Part shown: positions 63,986 to 64,000 of the stretch, in pieces
Position numbering within the stretch: position 1 is the first letter of the stretch
Layout: each line of letters begins with the position of its first letter
DNA from: Verticiella alkaliphila
GTDB taxonomy: Bacteria; Pseudomonadota; Gammaproteobacteria; Burkholderiales; Burkholderiaceae_B
Direction of reading: 5' to 3'
DNA: 64,000 nt
Assembly: GCF_018904615.1 (NCBI RefSeq)
Contig: NZ_JADCNH010000003.1
Span: 62,001 to 126,000 of the forward strand
Made by a program: the position numbers and the translations under genes
The notes under the pieces: model-generated
What the model was told of the DNA's origin: nothing
Seen by the model: only the letters and a program-made list of their open reading frames with translations
Databases searched by the model: none

Positions 63986-64000
63986 GATGCCGCTGAACGA
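63986..64000 (+). CDS. Start of next gene, cut by window end
   Basis: ATG at 63986, 13 bases after the deacetylase stop, opens a frame (MPLNE) that continues past the window. The spacer contains a G run that could act as ribosome site. Too short to identify. Confidence 0.3.

Noticed and set aside
1-64000. CRISPR arrays, IS elements, prophage genes, rRNA or tRNA genes
   Set aside because: None seen: no repeated spacers, no transposase or integrase motifs, and no recognisable RNA gene apart from the leader at 52270.

Overview
The window is 64 kb of GC-rich, densely coding bacterial chromosome. It points to a betaproteobacterium of the order Burkholderiales, most like Alcaligenaceae (Bordetella/Achromobacter/Pigmentiphaga-type). 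The grounds are three Bug-type solute receptors, a Burkholderia-type porin, a QueE with the CX14CX2C cluster known from Burkholderia, and many LysR-regulated catabolic cassettes. I saw no rRNA, tRNA, IS element, prophage or CRISPR array. Species-level assignment is inference.

Layout. 1-5300: a truncated amino-acid receptor, an SDR, a Na/Pi cotransporter, an exported hypothetical and the regulator mdcR. 5433-11602: the malonate decarboxylase operon mdcACDEGBH, with no transporter gene beside it. 11659-15700: peptide deformylase, a small conserved protein, an aminotransferase, a porin and a DCC-family protein. 15745-21780: a sulfatase and three exported proteins (methyltransferase-like, DUF4139-like, serine hydrolase). 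21813-34460: a divergent locus with a Liv-type ABC transporter on one side and tetR - enoyl-CoA hydratase/isomerase - NHL propeller - acyl-CoA synthetase - MaoC hydratase - esterase on the other. Two copies of one TetR-like operator lie between them. 34771-36732: tyrosine/phenylalanine catabolism (hpd, phhB) and a gamma carbonic anhydrase-like protein.

36775-45888 holds two LysR/Bug cassettes: Bug + sulfatase + FAD-linked oxidase, and HMG-CoA-lyase-like + CoA-transferase + Bug. 45947-51963 is a minus-strand operon of opine-dehydrogenase-like, 3-hydroxyacyl-CoA-dehydrogenase-like, an SsuABC-type transporter and MarR. 52270-54172 is queuosine biosynthesis (queC, queE, queD) preceded by a strongly structured leader. 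54173-55233 is a lower-GC patch with one orphan membrane-anchored protein. 55234-64000 holds an EamA transporter and a LysR - Bug - FAD monooxygenase - MmgE/PrpD cassette, followed by GntR, a cysteine hydrolase and a PuuE-like deacetylase.

Four well-conserved genes (mdcA, mdcE, the MaoC gene, hpd) are each broken by one apparent missing G or C next to an identical base. In every case restoring one base recovers a full-length family member. The shared pattern suggests base-calling or assembly error more than decay, but the reads would have to decide.

The most interesting unexplained element is the three-way-junction RNA-like leader at 52270-52351, followed by a terminator-like hairpin, upstream of queCED.
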